From: Larix kaempferi
Lineage: Eukaryota; Streptophyta; Pinopsida; Pinales; Pinaceae
Reading direction: 5' to 3'
Length of the DNA: 64,000 bases
NCBI GenBank assembly: GCA_027924585.1
Contig: BSBM01000361.1
Coordinates: forward strand, 70,244,501 to 70,308,500
Part shown: piece by piece, positions 34,443 through 45,257 of the stretch
Layout of the letters: each line of letters opens with the position of its first letter
Numbering within the stretch: position 1 is the stretch's first letter
The notes under the pieces: generated by a model
Database searches by the model: none
Seen by the model: only the letters and a program-made list of their open reading frames with translations
Told to the model about the DNA's origin: nothing
Made by a program: the position numbers and the translations under genes

Positions 34443-37400
34443 CGACATTTTGTATATGTGTCGCTATCTCTGGGAGCTCTGAAGACTGGTGGAGATCAGC
34501 AATTGCGACAGAAGGATAAAGAAGTGTCTATACAGGTAGGGTCTGGTGACCTGGCCCACTTTTTAAACAGAATTTTGTTTGAAGAAATGTTTTAAATGGA
34601 AAGTTACATGATGTAGATGTTTTTAAAGCAAAGGAAGCCCTAGAAGATAGATATGGGGACATCCATGATACCCTAACCAGGTTACCAGTCACTGAAGTTA
34701 AACTTAGGTTGTCTAAATTATTAAAAGAAGGTATAGACATGCACAGAGTACACCAGTCATCCTTGTTTTCCCTTTGCCCAGACCAAATCCCATCTTTTCC
34801 AGAATTTGTGTTGTGGTGTGCTGAAAATTACTCCAGAGAAGAAAGAATTGTTTTAGATAGTCAAAAAACTAGAGTCGTTTGTAAAATAGAGCCTACCGTA
34901 ATAATTAAAGCCCTAGAAATAGAATTTTCCCAAACCCTCGAGTCTGAGATTTTTTCTGAAACCTCTGTTATTGAATATTATCATCAAACCCTTCAAGATG
35001 ATAGAGAAAAGTTTTTGTCTACGTGTCTTAAAACAGAAACCAACATTTCAGATATCCCGTACCCTATAGATATCAATTTATTTGATGAAAATACCCAATT
35101 GGTTCTGACATTGTTGGCTTTAATCCTAAGGTTTGATACAGACATGTATGTAACCAAGTTTCAGTTGAGTCTTTTGTATAAAATGAGTACAATTCTATCA
35201 GGGATTGATGAAAATCAAATCCCTCGACTTAATTTTGAAGAATTTTTTACGGAGAAGATTCATGACCAGATGGTCAATTTCTCCACTCTGAGGCATTTCA
35301 TATTTCAGTCTTTTTTGATGAAAATGATCATGGTAGCCAGTCATGAAGAGTTGCAATTCCCTGAGATCATTTTCTCAACATTGTTAGAAAATAACATGTT
35401 GAATTACATAAATTATATGCTCTATGATGTTTACAGAATGATCTTTGGTGAAAAATTGCCTAGAGTATTACCAGAAATGCAAGCATGCATGCAATTGAGT
35501 GCAGAGTATGCTGTAGGAGATTGGTTTTTGTCAAAGGATAGTACAGTGATCATATTATATAGTTTCAAACATAAACCCTATGTTTTACCAGCATTTCTTA
35601 CCTTAAGGTTTTTTGTTTTAGATTTCCTGAGACAGAAGTTAATTGTTGAGGATAATAACTTCTTGCTTTTCAAACAAGCAACAGATATCAAGTATCTGTT
35701 CACACTTGGCCCATTCACAGTGAAGAATAAAAATGTTGCTGTTTATATAGAGAAATTATTGAAAGATATGGGTTTTGAGACAGACATGGCTATTGAGTAT
35801 GATCTGTTAAACATAATATCAAAACGGAGAACGGATCATCGCATCAAAGCGTTGAATCATCAGACGATTGAGGGAATGTCTGACAGAGCCAATTGGTTGG
35901 AGTATAAGGAAGAAATCATTCCAGATTCACATGATAAAGAAATGATATTGACAGATGTAACAGCAGAGGCAGAAAGCATGACGAATACTGCAATGTTGGG
36001 GTTTAAAAGACACATACAGGATGTAATGAACATTGAAGGTGAAGGAGCAGAAAAAGGAAAAAAGTTGAAAATGAATGAAAAACAAGAGTTAATGGCAGTT
36101 TCAGAAGAGGAAAGAAGAACTGAAGTCAGAATACCAGAGGTCATGGTAAAAGAATACAGTATTGAAGAATCCCTGGTGGGAGATGATGTAAATAGATCGC
36201 ATAATATGATGGATGTATTTAATGAACATAGTCAAAATAAACAGGAATCCTCCAGACAAACCAGTCTGTTATTTCCAAAGGTTAAAAATATATCCAACAT
36301 TGAAGTCAATTTGTTTACTAGTAGAAATGTCAAAGAAAATTCTTTGAAATTTTCAGTTGTTACTAAAGATAAGATCTCAGAGATGAAGGTAGATCTGACC
36401 AAAATCAATGCCCCAGATAAAATTTTATTGCACAGACAAACAGGAGAGGTTATATATTCAGATTATTTGGGAGCAATATTAAAGGCAGACAAATTAAAAA
36501 ATTCATTGGATAAATTGAATAACCAGTTGAGACAAGAAAAAGCAGAAAATAAGTCTCAACAACAACGAATAAAAAGATTACAAATAGATTTGATAAACAA
36601 AGAGGGAGATGCAGCAGCAAAATTGCTCAAAGAAAAGGATGATACAATTCTGATGTTAAGGCAAAAGCTAAAAATCCCAGACATTGTGCTTATTCAAGGA
36701 GCCGAACTAACAGTACTGGAAAAAGAAAAAGAAGAGTTGTCAAATGAAGTAAAGGATGTTACTGCAAAAATGTTGAAGCTCCCTGAGGAAAAAGATCATT
36801 GGGAAAAAGAGAAAATTGGTTTGGAAGAGCAATTGGAGGAAATAAAGAAAAAATTAGCAGAATTTGGACAGCAACAGGTGCATGCAGATATAGATGAAGA
36901 TAAAACTGGATTAGATGGTCTCTTACAAGCCATGTCCCAAGTGAGTTTGAAAGAGGGTGAAATTAAAGAATTGAAGATGGAAATACAGAAGCTCAAAGAA
37001 GAAAATGAAACTAAAGATAAGGAAATAAAAACTTTGCAAATAAGGAATCAAGAATTAAGTGATAATAATAAAGATTTGGCAGCTCATGTGACAAGACAGG
37101 CTGCTATGAAAGGTTGCAAACATACGGTATGGGATCAAATTATAAAGGAAGTTGAAAAATTAAGACCCTATCTGGATTATATAAGAGTCAAAGAAAATGT
37201 ATCCAAAGACGCCTTTGAGAGTTGTAGAGCAGTCAGAGAGAATTTAAATAAAAAGCCAAAAGAAATAGCACGGAGAGCTATCAGTTTCTTAAACAATTTA
37301 ACTGAAGCAGACTTGATAGCAATGAATATAATGAATATAATTTCAGTCATTACATGGGCTAGAAGAATCTTGGAAAAATATTCGCATGTTGAAAATATTG

Positions 37401-37801
37401 AAGCTAGAGCTGGAGATATATGGGAGGAAGTAGTAAAGTTTAAGAAGTGATTTGAAAACTTAATAAACAAAGGATTCCATGCTTTTTGAGATGAAAAGAA
37501 TGAATTGATTCCTCCTAATGAATATAAGAGATTGTTGTTTGACATAAGAATGGATCACAACAATTTTCAGCAGTTGGATCATATGCTTACAGGGAAAATT
37601 TTAATGGAGAAAATTGCGGAAGACTTTGAAATTTTAAATATGTTGATCTCAACCTGTGAGAATATTCCTCTTGTTTCTTATGTAGGTCACGTTGAAATGC
37701 AAGTCTTGGTGAAAGAAATGACCATTTATGATCTACCCATGGCCGACCAATGGAACTATGTGGACAAATATGGAAAGACAAGATATTCTGTCTATTCATA
37801 G
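34443..37801 (+). pseudogene. Long coiled-coil protein of unknown function, nearly intact ORF
   Basis: The largest ORF of the window. The uninterrupted frame is 34,709-37,450; the first ATG in it is at 34,739. Coding-like sequence extends upstream in another frame from about 34,443 to a TAA at 34,593, so one frameshift separates the N-terminus. Downstream, the same frame continues past TGA at 37,448 and TGA at 37,487 to a TAG at 37,799. Residues 1-360 (counted from 34,709) look like a compact, mostly helical domain with many F, L, Y. About 380-555 is a charged linker. The block M-K-V-D-L-T-K-I-N-A-P begins near residue 559. About 590-810 is long E/K-rich coiled coil. 815-913 is a second helical domain. 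No enzyme, zinc-finger or membrane motif seen. Its setting among retroelements and similar architecture to 3,341-6,239 suggest a transposon accessory protein; a decayed host gene is the alternative. Confidence 0.6.
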
Positions 37802-38700
37802 ATACATTCAGAATTTTTCCAAGTGGCAAAAAGATACTATTCAGAATTTTTGCCAAGTGGCAAAAAGATGCTTTTATTTTAAAATTTGTAATATTGTGTC
37901 AAAGATAGTTATCTATTGTTTAAAGACAGTTATCTTTCGAGTTAAAACATTTTCAGTTATTAGTTAGAAGAAGCAGTTATGTCAAGCTTCTTTCGAATTT
38001 TGTATAAAAGACAATGAGAGTCATTTTTTAAAGGGTCGGAAACTCTTTGAGAAACGATATGTTTTGAAGTCCATTTTTTGATAAATAAAAGGTAGTACAG
38101 TGAAAATACCTATCTTTTGAGACCAGAGATTCATGTGTTGATCAGTTTTATAGTCTGTTTTTCCCTTATCTTTATATGTGCATGTCCACTTTCTTTGTTA
38201 TATCTCCCATTACGTTCTTCTTCTATATTCAAATGAACGTTTGAAATAAATCGGGATTCATACTGGTTATGCCTCGTTTTATCACATTTAAATATTCACT
38301 ATTTTTCCAAAGTTGACAATAGATTCATCCCAGTTAGATGCCTGTTGTTGATGGTCCGTCATTGTTTCTTTCTATACCATCTGAAAAAATCTAATTGACT
38401 GTGATATGATTGCTATCTTGCCTCTGTGGAAATCTGTTTGGTATAAATCTCTTGCTGGCATGTTAAATATTTGAAAAGTTGACTACATGCCCAATGTTTC
38501 TTGTTTTCCTTTTCAACCAAGAAAATCCTTTTGAGAAATTTTGAATGTAATTCTATATATTTTTATCCTTTACATATATCTTGTGAGAGAGCCCTCTCTG
38601 GTGGAAAAAATGGCTAAGTTTTCTACCTAAAGTTTGGTTTTAAATAGGTTACCTTAGGTGTTATTCTTTTACAACCAGGATAAAATCTAAGTGCTAACAA
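37802..38700 (+). other. 3' flank of the long ORF with LTR-like promoter signals
   Basis: Begins with a two-copy repeat of ATTCAGAATTTTT-CCAAGTGGCAAAAAGATRCT (about 37,808-37,872). Further on are a TATA-like TGTATAAAAG near 37,999 and AATAAA near 38,088, the order expected in a 3' LTR. The sequence CTAAGTGCTAACA near 38,688-38,699 could be an LTR end (CA). A matching partner LTR was not found, so this remains a suggestion. Confidence 0.3.
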
Positions 38701-38989
38701 CAATTTTGATTTTCATTCATATTTTTGGGTTTTGGCTTGATTTGGGAAGGGCCATTGTGCCCTCGGCTCGTCGTAGTTTGGCCTTTCGAGAACTGCGACG
38801 AGACAGATTCGTTGCCAATGGAGTATACATGGACTGTGATGATGTCACCATGTTTGCAAAAATGGGGTGCGATGATGGCGACATCCATCCCCAAACTCAA
38901 ACAAAACTCAAAAGAAGGACTTCCAGTGGGTGAAGCAAGTTCTAACATTGTTAAAAACTTCCTGTTGACAGGTTCCAAGCATCCAAAAT

Positions 38990-40243
38990 GGTTTTGGAAT
39001 GGCGAGAAAGGGAACATGAATTAGATGATGAACAAGCTGCAAACGATACACATTATATGGAAGCTTTGAGAAACTGTGGGCTTCTCAAGTTTTTCCGCAT
39101 TCAAGGGATGAGATCCCAACTTCCACTACTGAACCATATGCTCCAATGTTGGGATGTAGCCCAGTAGTACTTCATGGTTGGTGAGAATGAGCTTCACATA
39201 GATGTCGAGGACATCTATTTCCTGATTGGTTTGTCCCGAAGGGGGGACAATGTGACACTCACTAGAACACATGGGAGTGATTGAACCATGGAAGATTTGA
39301 TCCGATAGCATTGTGGTCCCAATGCCCATGCATCTAGCAGGAAGATTTGCATTAAAGATGTACGGGGGTGCCCATTGCAGGCCATTTTGTTTACCATTAC
39401 GAGGATGGCGGGGAGTCAAACTCGTCACCTAGCCACCAGGGCACAAATGCTTTATGCGTAGGACTGCTTGTCTCCAAAGATCTTCAACTGGTGTGAGGGG
39501 ATCCTCGCAAACATGCGAGCTCAGCTGAAAAAGTGTCAGCGGGGAGATATCAAACAGTTCGACTATGGATCTATAGTGATCTCATTCTTGTTGGAACAGG
39601 TTCCTCATTTGCATCCTCAGGTACCACTAGAGGATAGGGACCTCAGAGATCCACACATGGCCAGGTGGACCGATGTGATGGCTAGGGACGGTGGGGGTCC
39701 TATCATCGGATTCCCTCCTGATTTCTTCACTTAGCTAGTGGGCCAGTTAGTGATGGTGGAGGACTTTCCATCTGGTGGCACTGACTTCACAGGTGATCCA
39801 GACTTGCCGCTTCCCGAGGGAGCAGCAAGGGGAGACCTTAGTAAGAACAAATGACCCTTGAAATTTTTAAGTTTTGTGAATTTATGATTTTTTTATATAG
39901 TGCTAACAGGAGAACAACATGTGGGTGTAGATGTGGGGCCTATACGACTAGTGGGGACCTCTCTTCTAGCTAGGAGAGAGAGGAGAGTGAACGTTGGTGG
40001 ATCCAGCTGTGCATGCTGCCATCATGGAGATGAATAGAGTCTATGCCAACCTTAGTGGGTTGACACTGGCTGTTCCTGAGCCGATGGTAGATGAGGTGCC
40101 ATAGCCTATGCAGGTGCACACGGTTGGAGCGACTGCACGCTTCAACCCACTGCTTCCCAAGGTTGCGAGAGCAGTGGACTGTTTCCAGACTCAGCCAGCT
40201 AGGGCTGCTAGACCACCTAGGGTTGTACGGGCCAGGCGATAGG
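38990..40243 (+). pseudogene. Plant-mobile-domain-like accessory ORF, degenerate, with an intron
   Basis: From about 38,990 the plus strand reads Y-M-E-A-L-R-N-C-G-L-L-K-F-F-R-I-Q-G-M-R, then H-I-D-V-E-D-I-Y-F-L-I-G-L-S-R-R-G, and after several stops (near 39,165, 39,281, 39,305, 39,460) a clean stretch at 39,468-39,734 with I-F-N-W-C-E-G and Y-G-S-I-V-I-S-F-L-L-E-Q-V-P. The F-F-R-x-x-G-M-R and D-V-E-D-I-Y-F-L-x-G-L-S-R-R-G blocks resemble the plant mobile domain of transposon-derived proteins. A GT-AG intron at 39,841-39,900 keeps the frame open when removed; one indel near 39,997 shifts the C-terminal P-A-R-A-A-R-P-P region. It lies antisense to and just downstream of the Tat pol at 40.6-44.8 kb, as described for antisense accessory ORFs of Tat elements. 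Confidence 0.55.
39841..39900 (+). other. Putative 60-bp GT-AG intron
   Basis: Starts GTAAGAAC and ends TTTTTTTATATAG, with an AT-rich interior. Removing it joins the reading frame ending G-A-A-R-G-D-L to M-L-T-G-E-Q-H-V-G-V without a stop. Short for a plant intron, but the donor and acceptor are both strong. Confidence 0.55.
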
Positions 40244-40631
40244 CCACATGTTTCCATTGTGTGTATACTGAGAGCTTAGAGGCCTGAGATTTTGTACTAC
40301 TGAAAGCTACAGAGCTTTAGATTTTGTGGGGACTTACTGAAAGCTATCATTCTTCAGACTTTTGTATCAACACTACCTTTTTTAGATTATATTTATATAT
40401 ACAGATAGTCCATTGATTTATACATTATGTGTTTCAGAAAAATAATGATGTGATATTTTTTATATGCTTTGCTTTTTATATGACGCATTATTTACATGTT
40501 GTGAATGCTTTTAAATGTTATGAGTATCATGTGTGTGTGATGTACCAATATAGAATGAAGTTGGCCATTGAGTCAGCAACTGTGTTTAACTCTCGTGGAA
40601 TGTGTAGGTATTGAATGGATTCAAATGACCT
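40244..40631. other. AT-rich spacer between two converging coding remnants
   Basis: Lies between the plus-strand mobile-domain-like ORF and the minus-strand additional RNase H. The short frame at 40,429-40,614 has no motif. No terminator or repeat identified. Confidence 0.4.
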
Positions 40632-40940
40632 TTACAGAAGATGAACTCGTCTAAAGAGACGGAGTAAGATAGGATCACGGATAGCGTAAACCCGGTTAAG
40701 ATGGGAAACCATTAGTTGAGAATCTATGTGGATGACAATGTGGTCCATACCCAAGGAAATCGCATGGGTTAAGCTTCCAACAATTTCCAGGTATTCTATG
40801 ACATTGTTGGTTGCGAATCCAAGGCAACTTCCTCTTGAGTTGATGAGCTCGCCTGTTGGGGAATACAGTACCCAGGTTGCCAAAGCAAGGTTACGGGTAT
40901 GCTAGCTGGCGCCGTCTGCGAATCCGTAGCATGTTTCCAT
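40632..40940 (-). pseudogene. Additional RNase H (aRNH) downstream of integrase, Tat type
   Basis: Minus strand from an ATG at 40,940: E-T-C-Y-G-F-A-D-G-A-S, a TAG, then A-T-W-V-L-Y-S-P-T-G-E-L, N-N-V-I-E-Y-L-E-I-V, I-V-I-H-I-D-S-Q-L-M-V and D-P-I-L-L-R. This is the archaeal/plant-type RNase H pattern, distinct from the RNase H fused to RT. The three visible acids of the active site (D in A-D-G, E in I-E-Y, D in I-D-S-Q) are kept. Tat-lineage gypsy elements are known to have acquired a second RNase H; here it lies after the integrase. The in-frame TAG near 40,904 and the lack of a continuing frame after 40,632 make it a pseudogene. Confidence 0.8.
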
Positions 40941-41071
40941 TTGTACATGCAGACAGACCATGGTATAAGAAGCGGAAATAAGATCTAAAGACACTAAAAA
41001 AAAAAGCGCGTCACACCACATAAAAACACTCAAACATGCCATGTACAGTATATACATGAAAATCTATGCAT

Positions 41072-42478
41072 TAGAGGGTTAGGCATAGTACCTCTTTAGG
41101 TAAATCCCATTACGGGGTTCACCCAAAGATATTCCATCATAATCTTCAAGCTCGTAATCTCCTTTTCCAAAACACATTTGACAATGTGAGGTCCGTGCCA
41201 CATGGACTTGAACTTTCTTGCCCCTAGTTTGTCGTGTCTCTGGTCGTATGTGAGGACCAGGTCACCCTCGTTGAAGATATGGGGTTCAACTGACTTGTCG
41301 TATTGAGATTTGATGTGTTTTTTATGTGCTTCGTTAGCAAGAGCAGCATCTCGGCGAGACTCGTCAATTTGGGCTAAGTACAGGAAATGTCCTTCCTCAG
41401 CAATAGTATAGGAAGAAGTTCGACAGTGAGTTGTAGAGACAAAATTTTGCACTCTATAGGTAGGAAAACCTCCAATCCATACACCAATTGGAAAGGAGTG
41501 AACCCTGTGGCAGTTTTAACAGAAGTTCTGTAGGCCCATAATGCTGAAAATAGCATATTATGCCAGTTGGACTTATGTGTACCTACCATCCATTGGACCA
41601 TAGTTTTCAGGACCTTGTTAATGGCCTCGACCTGCCCATGTGATTGTGGGTAGTAGGGTGTTGAGTTTTCATGATGAAAACCCAATCTATCGCTCAGTTA
41701 ATTGACCATATGGTTATGGAAATGAGAACCATGGTCAGTCACTATTTCCTGCGGAACTCCAAACACCGCTAGTACATGATTGAACATGAAGAGTGCAGCG
41801 GTTTTGCCGTCGTTTTGGTATGTAGGCATTGCCTCAGACCACTTTGTGAAGTAATACACAGCTACAATGATGTAACTATGCCCCCCTGACTGAGGTAGGC
41901 TTATAATGCATAAAATCAATGCCCCATTTTGCGAAGGGGCCCACGGCAATAACTGGGTGTAATGGAGCGGGATGGGTGTGCTTCTTCATATGGAAGTGTT
42001 GACATGGAGGACATCTCTTCACGGTCATGTTACAATATTTGAAGATAGTAGGCCAGTAATATCTTGCGTGAAAAATATTCTGGGCTGTATCCATCCTAGA
42101 GAGGTGACCACCACATGCCCCAGTGTAATAGTCATTCAAAATGCATTCAGCCTCATCGTGAGTCAGACAACGTCAAAGAATTGAATCGACACCACGGCGG
42201 TACAAAGTATCACTGATGATCAAATAATACTTCGCATGGTAATGTATTCTACGACGGTTGTCACTTGACAGTTGAGGGTTGAAGCGTTGGGTTTGAAGAT
42301 ATAATGAAATATCTCCATACCATGGATCAGTCGTACTGATGAGAAATAATGATTCGTCTGGAAAAGAGTCATTGTGCTCAACTTCTACATCAGAACAGGG
42401 AAGGTCACAAATAAGCTCCGCAAACACCAGGGATTTTTTGGACTTGGCTTTCCCGGAAAGAAGGTCGAATTCTTGCAA
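41072..42478 (-). pseudogene. Ty3/gypsy (Tat) integrase, degenerate
   Basis: Minus-strand integrase spread over several frames. The zinc-binding part (about 42,130-41,990) reads D-Y-Y-T-G-A-C-G-G-H and C-P-P-C-Q; the first His ligand position carries Tyr. The core has I-D-F-M (41,900s), T-D-H-G-S-H-F and Q-V-E-A-I-N-K, with 35 positions between the second Asp and the Glu if the intervening stop (about 41,697) is counted as a residue. The C-terminal part, 41,452-41,096, includes F-N-E-G-D-L-V-L and W-H-G-P-H-I-V-K, the GPY/F module, and ends near the place where Tat pol usually stops. Frameshifts near 41,880 and 41,440 plus stops leave it non-functional. Confidence 0.85.
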
Positions 42479-42928
42479 TATCGCAATCTAGTGTGAGTAC
42501 TTGCCCCCAAGCACCTGACGTGTCAGTACGTGGTACATGGGGTTCTAGTCTGTGATGACGGTGGTGGTGTGGAGCAAGATATAGTGGCGAAACTTTTGGA
42601 CGGCGATGACCGCTGCGAAAGCGAGTTTTTTGACATGTAAATATCTAGTTTCGGTGTTAGTGAGACCCTTACTTGCATAGTATATTACATGTTCCTGGGC
42701 ATTTTGATCTTCCTATACCAAAACCATGGTGATAGTGGTAGCAGAAGTGGCAAGATATAAGATGTAATCTCAGAAATAATTTGGCGATTGGATTACGGGG
42801 GCATGCGTGATGGCATGATTGATGCTATCAAAGGATTTATGTGCTTGATCGTCCCAAATGAACCAGACATCCTTCTTAAGCAATCTCATATACCCCTCAG
42901 TCTTTTCCGCTAAGTTGCAAACAAAACG
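42479..42928 (-). pseudogene. Gypsy RNase H (RT-linked), heavily decayed
   Basis: No long open frame, but the minus strand between RT and integrase keeps pieces of the pattern: a W-D-D-Q-A-H-K-S-F motif at the RT/RNase H boundary, V-I-Y-Y-A-S-K-G-L-T, T-R-Y-L-H-V-K-K-L-A-F-A, K-F-R-H-Y-I-L and T-V-I-T-D. Several stops interrupt. Position and order are as expected for Tat pol. Confidence 0.65.
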
Positions 42929-43740
42929 CTATAAATAAGTCGCCTTCCCTTGGAGACTTTGAAATTCTGTCTCATCGGTTGGAGGTGGTAGGTTCACAAT
43001 AGCCTCCACCTTTAAGGGATCGATGTGGATCCCCTCCTTCGAGATGGTAAATCCTAAGAGGCATCCAGATTCAATGAAAAAGATACACTTGTGAGGATTC
43101 AGACGGATATTGTATTGTCTGCATCTGAGGAAAATAGCCGTCAGATGATCCATGTGGAACTCACGCTTCTTCAAATGAGAAGGGAGATCCTCTAGGTAAG
43201 GTTCCACAAAGTCCTTAATATCAAGGAAGGTGTATGACATGGCTCACTGAAATGTGGCACCATCATTTTTAAGGCCAAACATGAGTTTGCGATATGCAAA
43301 CATCCCCCAAGGATAGATGAAATCTGTCTTATGTTGGTCGGTTGGGTTTATCTCAATCTGGTTGTAACCAGAAAAGCCATCCATAAATGAAAAGATGACG
43401 CTTCTGGCACAATTGTCGATAATCTGGTCAATGAATGGGGTCGAGAAGTTGTCCTTCGGACAAGCCTTGTTAAGGTCCAAATAATCGACACAGACATGAA
43501 TGGTGCCCTACTTTTTGTTTACATGGACGACGTTTGAGACCCAATCCATCAACGGGACAGGATAAATGAAACTAGCCTTTAAGATTTTTTCAATCTCTGC
43601 CTTGATCACTGCAGTCTTCCGAGGGTGTACTCATCGCAACTTTTGGCGTACAGGTTTGATGTCGGGATAGGTTTTTATTTCATGAGAAACAATCGCGGGG
43701 TCTATCCCAGGAATCTCCCCATATGACCAAGCGAATACGT
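42929..43740 (-). pseudogene. Gypsy (Tat) reverse transcriptase, degenerate
   Basis: Starts near 43,740 with F-A-W-S-Y-G-E-I-P-G-I, the usual opening of Tat RT, then D-L-N-K-A-C-P-K-D-N-F, F-S-F-M-D-G-F-S-G-Y-N-Q-I (catalytic Asp present) and F-G-L-K-N-D-G-A-T-F-Q. The Y-x-D-D box reads Y-L-E-D (about 43,192-43,203), replacing one catalytic Asp with Glu. Further on are L-N-P-H-K-C and L-G-F-T-I-S-K-E-G-I. Stops at about 43,511 and 43,241 break the frame. This enzyme would not be active. Confidence 0.88.
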
Positions 43741-44465
43741 CTCAAAATCACTTGAATAAGGCCGTACCCATAGCTATTTCTTCAGGGGAACACTTTTGGC
43801 CTATGAGAATGTGTTCCACTACACCAGGTTTTACCAAGATGTCTACCGGGGTGGTAGGCTCAATGTTGGCCAAGTTACCCTCAATGTTCGAAAGACATGT
43901 AAGTACGGGGGACTGGGGGAACGGGTAGATATCCGATGAAAAGATGGCGCTAATGTTGTTCTCTATATACTCCAATGGGGGAATAAAAGATGACATATTG
44001 TGTAGGTCATCCCACAGACCATCATCAACATTCATAAATTCCACGATGGACTCATTTGAATGAAAAGTCCGAAGTAAGAGATCACATAAAGATGATGCCC
44101 GTTGCAGAGAACGGGATGGGGAGGCCAAATTTAAGTGGTCCTCCAATGCCGATTGGATAGCCTCGTAAATACATTCAACGGGTGAAAGAGGCATCGCATT
44201 TCCAATCAGGTGTGTTGTGGCCTCATCAGGTACAAGCCAATTATCAGTGGAGCGAGATGAAATCTCCGTGGAGATCATTTTCACCGAGGCAACATGATTA
44301 GGGGGGGTCCGAGATTGGAAAAATTCCCATGAGAGATGAATCTTTCAAAAGGCCAACCCGTATACTCTCATACTATTTTGACATTTGTCCAATGGAAGGA
44401 ACATGGTCACCAGGATGAGTAGTAGTGTCTAGTGTGCAAAAATCTAGTTGGTCGATAGTAACAAT
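43741..44465 (-). pseudogene. Protease-RT linker region of Tat pol
   Basis: Open frame of 178 codons (44,284-43,748) between protease and RT, with short broken sequence on the protease side. Acidic, with S-F-I-P-P-L-E-Y, V-D-I-L-V-K-P-G and L-I-G-Q-K-C-S-P-E-E. No catalytic motif. Such linkers are usual in Tat Gag-Pol. Confidence 0.6.
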
Positions 44466-45059
44466 TCATCGTTGATGGGGGAATTGTACTATGCGAAAGA
44501 TTGAAGAAGCTACCGCCTGCATGGCGTAAAACCAATTGCGACCAAGCAAGAGATTATAATCTATTGGGGCCGATACCACTTCCACATTAATGGTTACGGT
44601 CTTTCCACCCAACTCAACTGTGAGAGCTTGTAGGAGCCCATGAGGTTGAAAGCCACGCCTGTCGAATGATTTCAACGTGGTAGGAGAATTATTCAATTTG
44701 GGAGAGTCGATGGCTCTCCAATAGGCGATTGACATGACAAAAGTAGAGGCACGTTGGTCCAAAATGGAGTGATGGACAATTTTCCCAGCAATGTTTGTAG
44801 CTACTTGGAATGCAAGCTGATGGGAAAGCCTCGGCTTGAAGTAGTCAAGTCAAAACATGATGGTATTCGAAGAATCAGGGTCAACTGCACCGATTTCCGC
44901 AAGGAGAGTTTTGCGTTGATTTGGACAATTCTGCAAAACTTCCAGCGTGGACATGGCACAAGGATCTTGTGTTAAGTCTTCCACGATATTGTAATTTTGT
45001 GCTACCCGAGAATTAGGATTGAAAACGGCTTTCTGAATCGTGCTCTTGGGCGGTTGCAA
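44466..45059 (-). pseudogene. Tat retropepsin with altered active site
   Basis: Minus strand from about 44,830 reads G-K-I-V-H-H-S-I-L-D-Q-R-A-S-T-F-V-M-S, where the active-site D-x-G is D-Q-R, so the Gly is lost. Next come F-D-R-R-G-F-Q-P-H-G, L-T-V-E-L-G-G-K-T-V-T-I, A-P-I-D-Y-N-L-L-L-G-R-N-W, the family's second signature. A 69-codon frame (45,059-44,850) upstream is the gag-protease spacer. A stop near 44,848 separates them. Confidence 0.8.
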
Positions 45060-45257
45060 TATCGAATCTAAAGATGCCTTCTCAATGGTGAGAGAAGTTG
45101 ATGGTACAGTGACGTCAGGTATAGAGTTGGAAGTTTTGTCAGCATTGCTTCCAACAGATTCTTTGAAAGGGAACGAGTTCTACGATCGCGAGCGAGTATT
45201 CAAATTGATCGTTTCGTTATGCACCATGTGAACATGCGCGGTATTGGATGGTTCCCC

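Noticed and set aside
37808-38700. Full LTR call for the long ORF
   Set aside because: TATA and AATAAA are present, but no second copy, no PPT and no clear TG start, so kept only as a suggestion.
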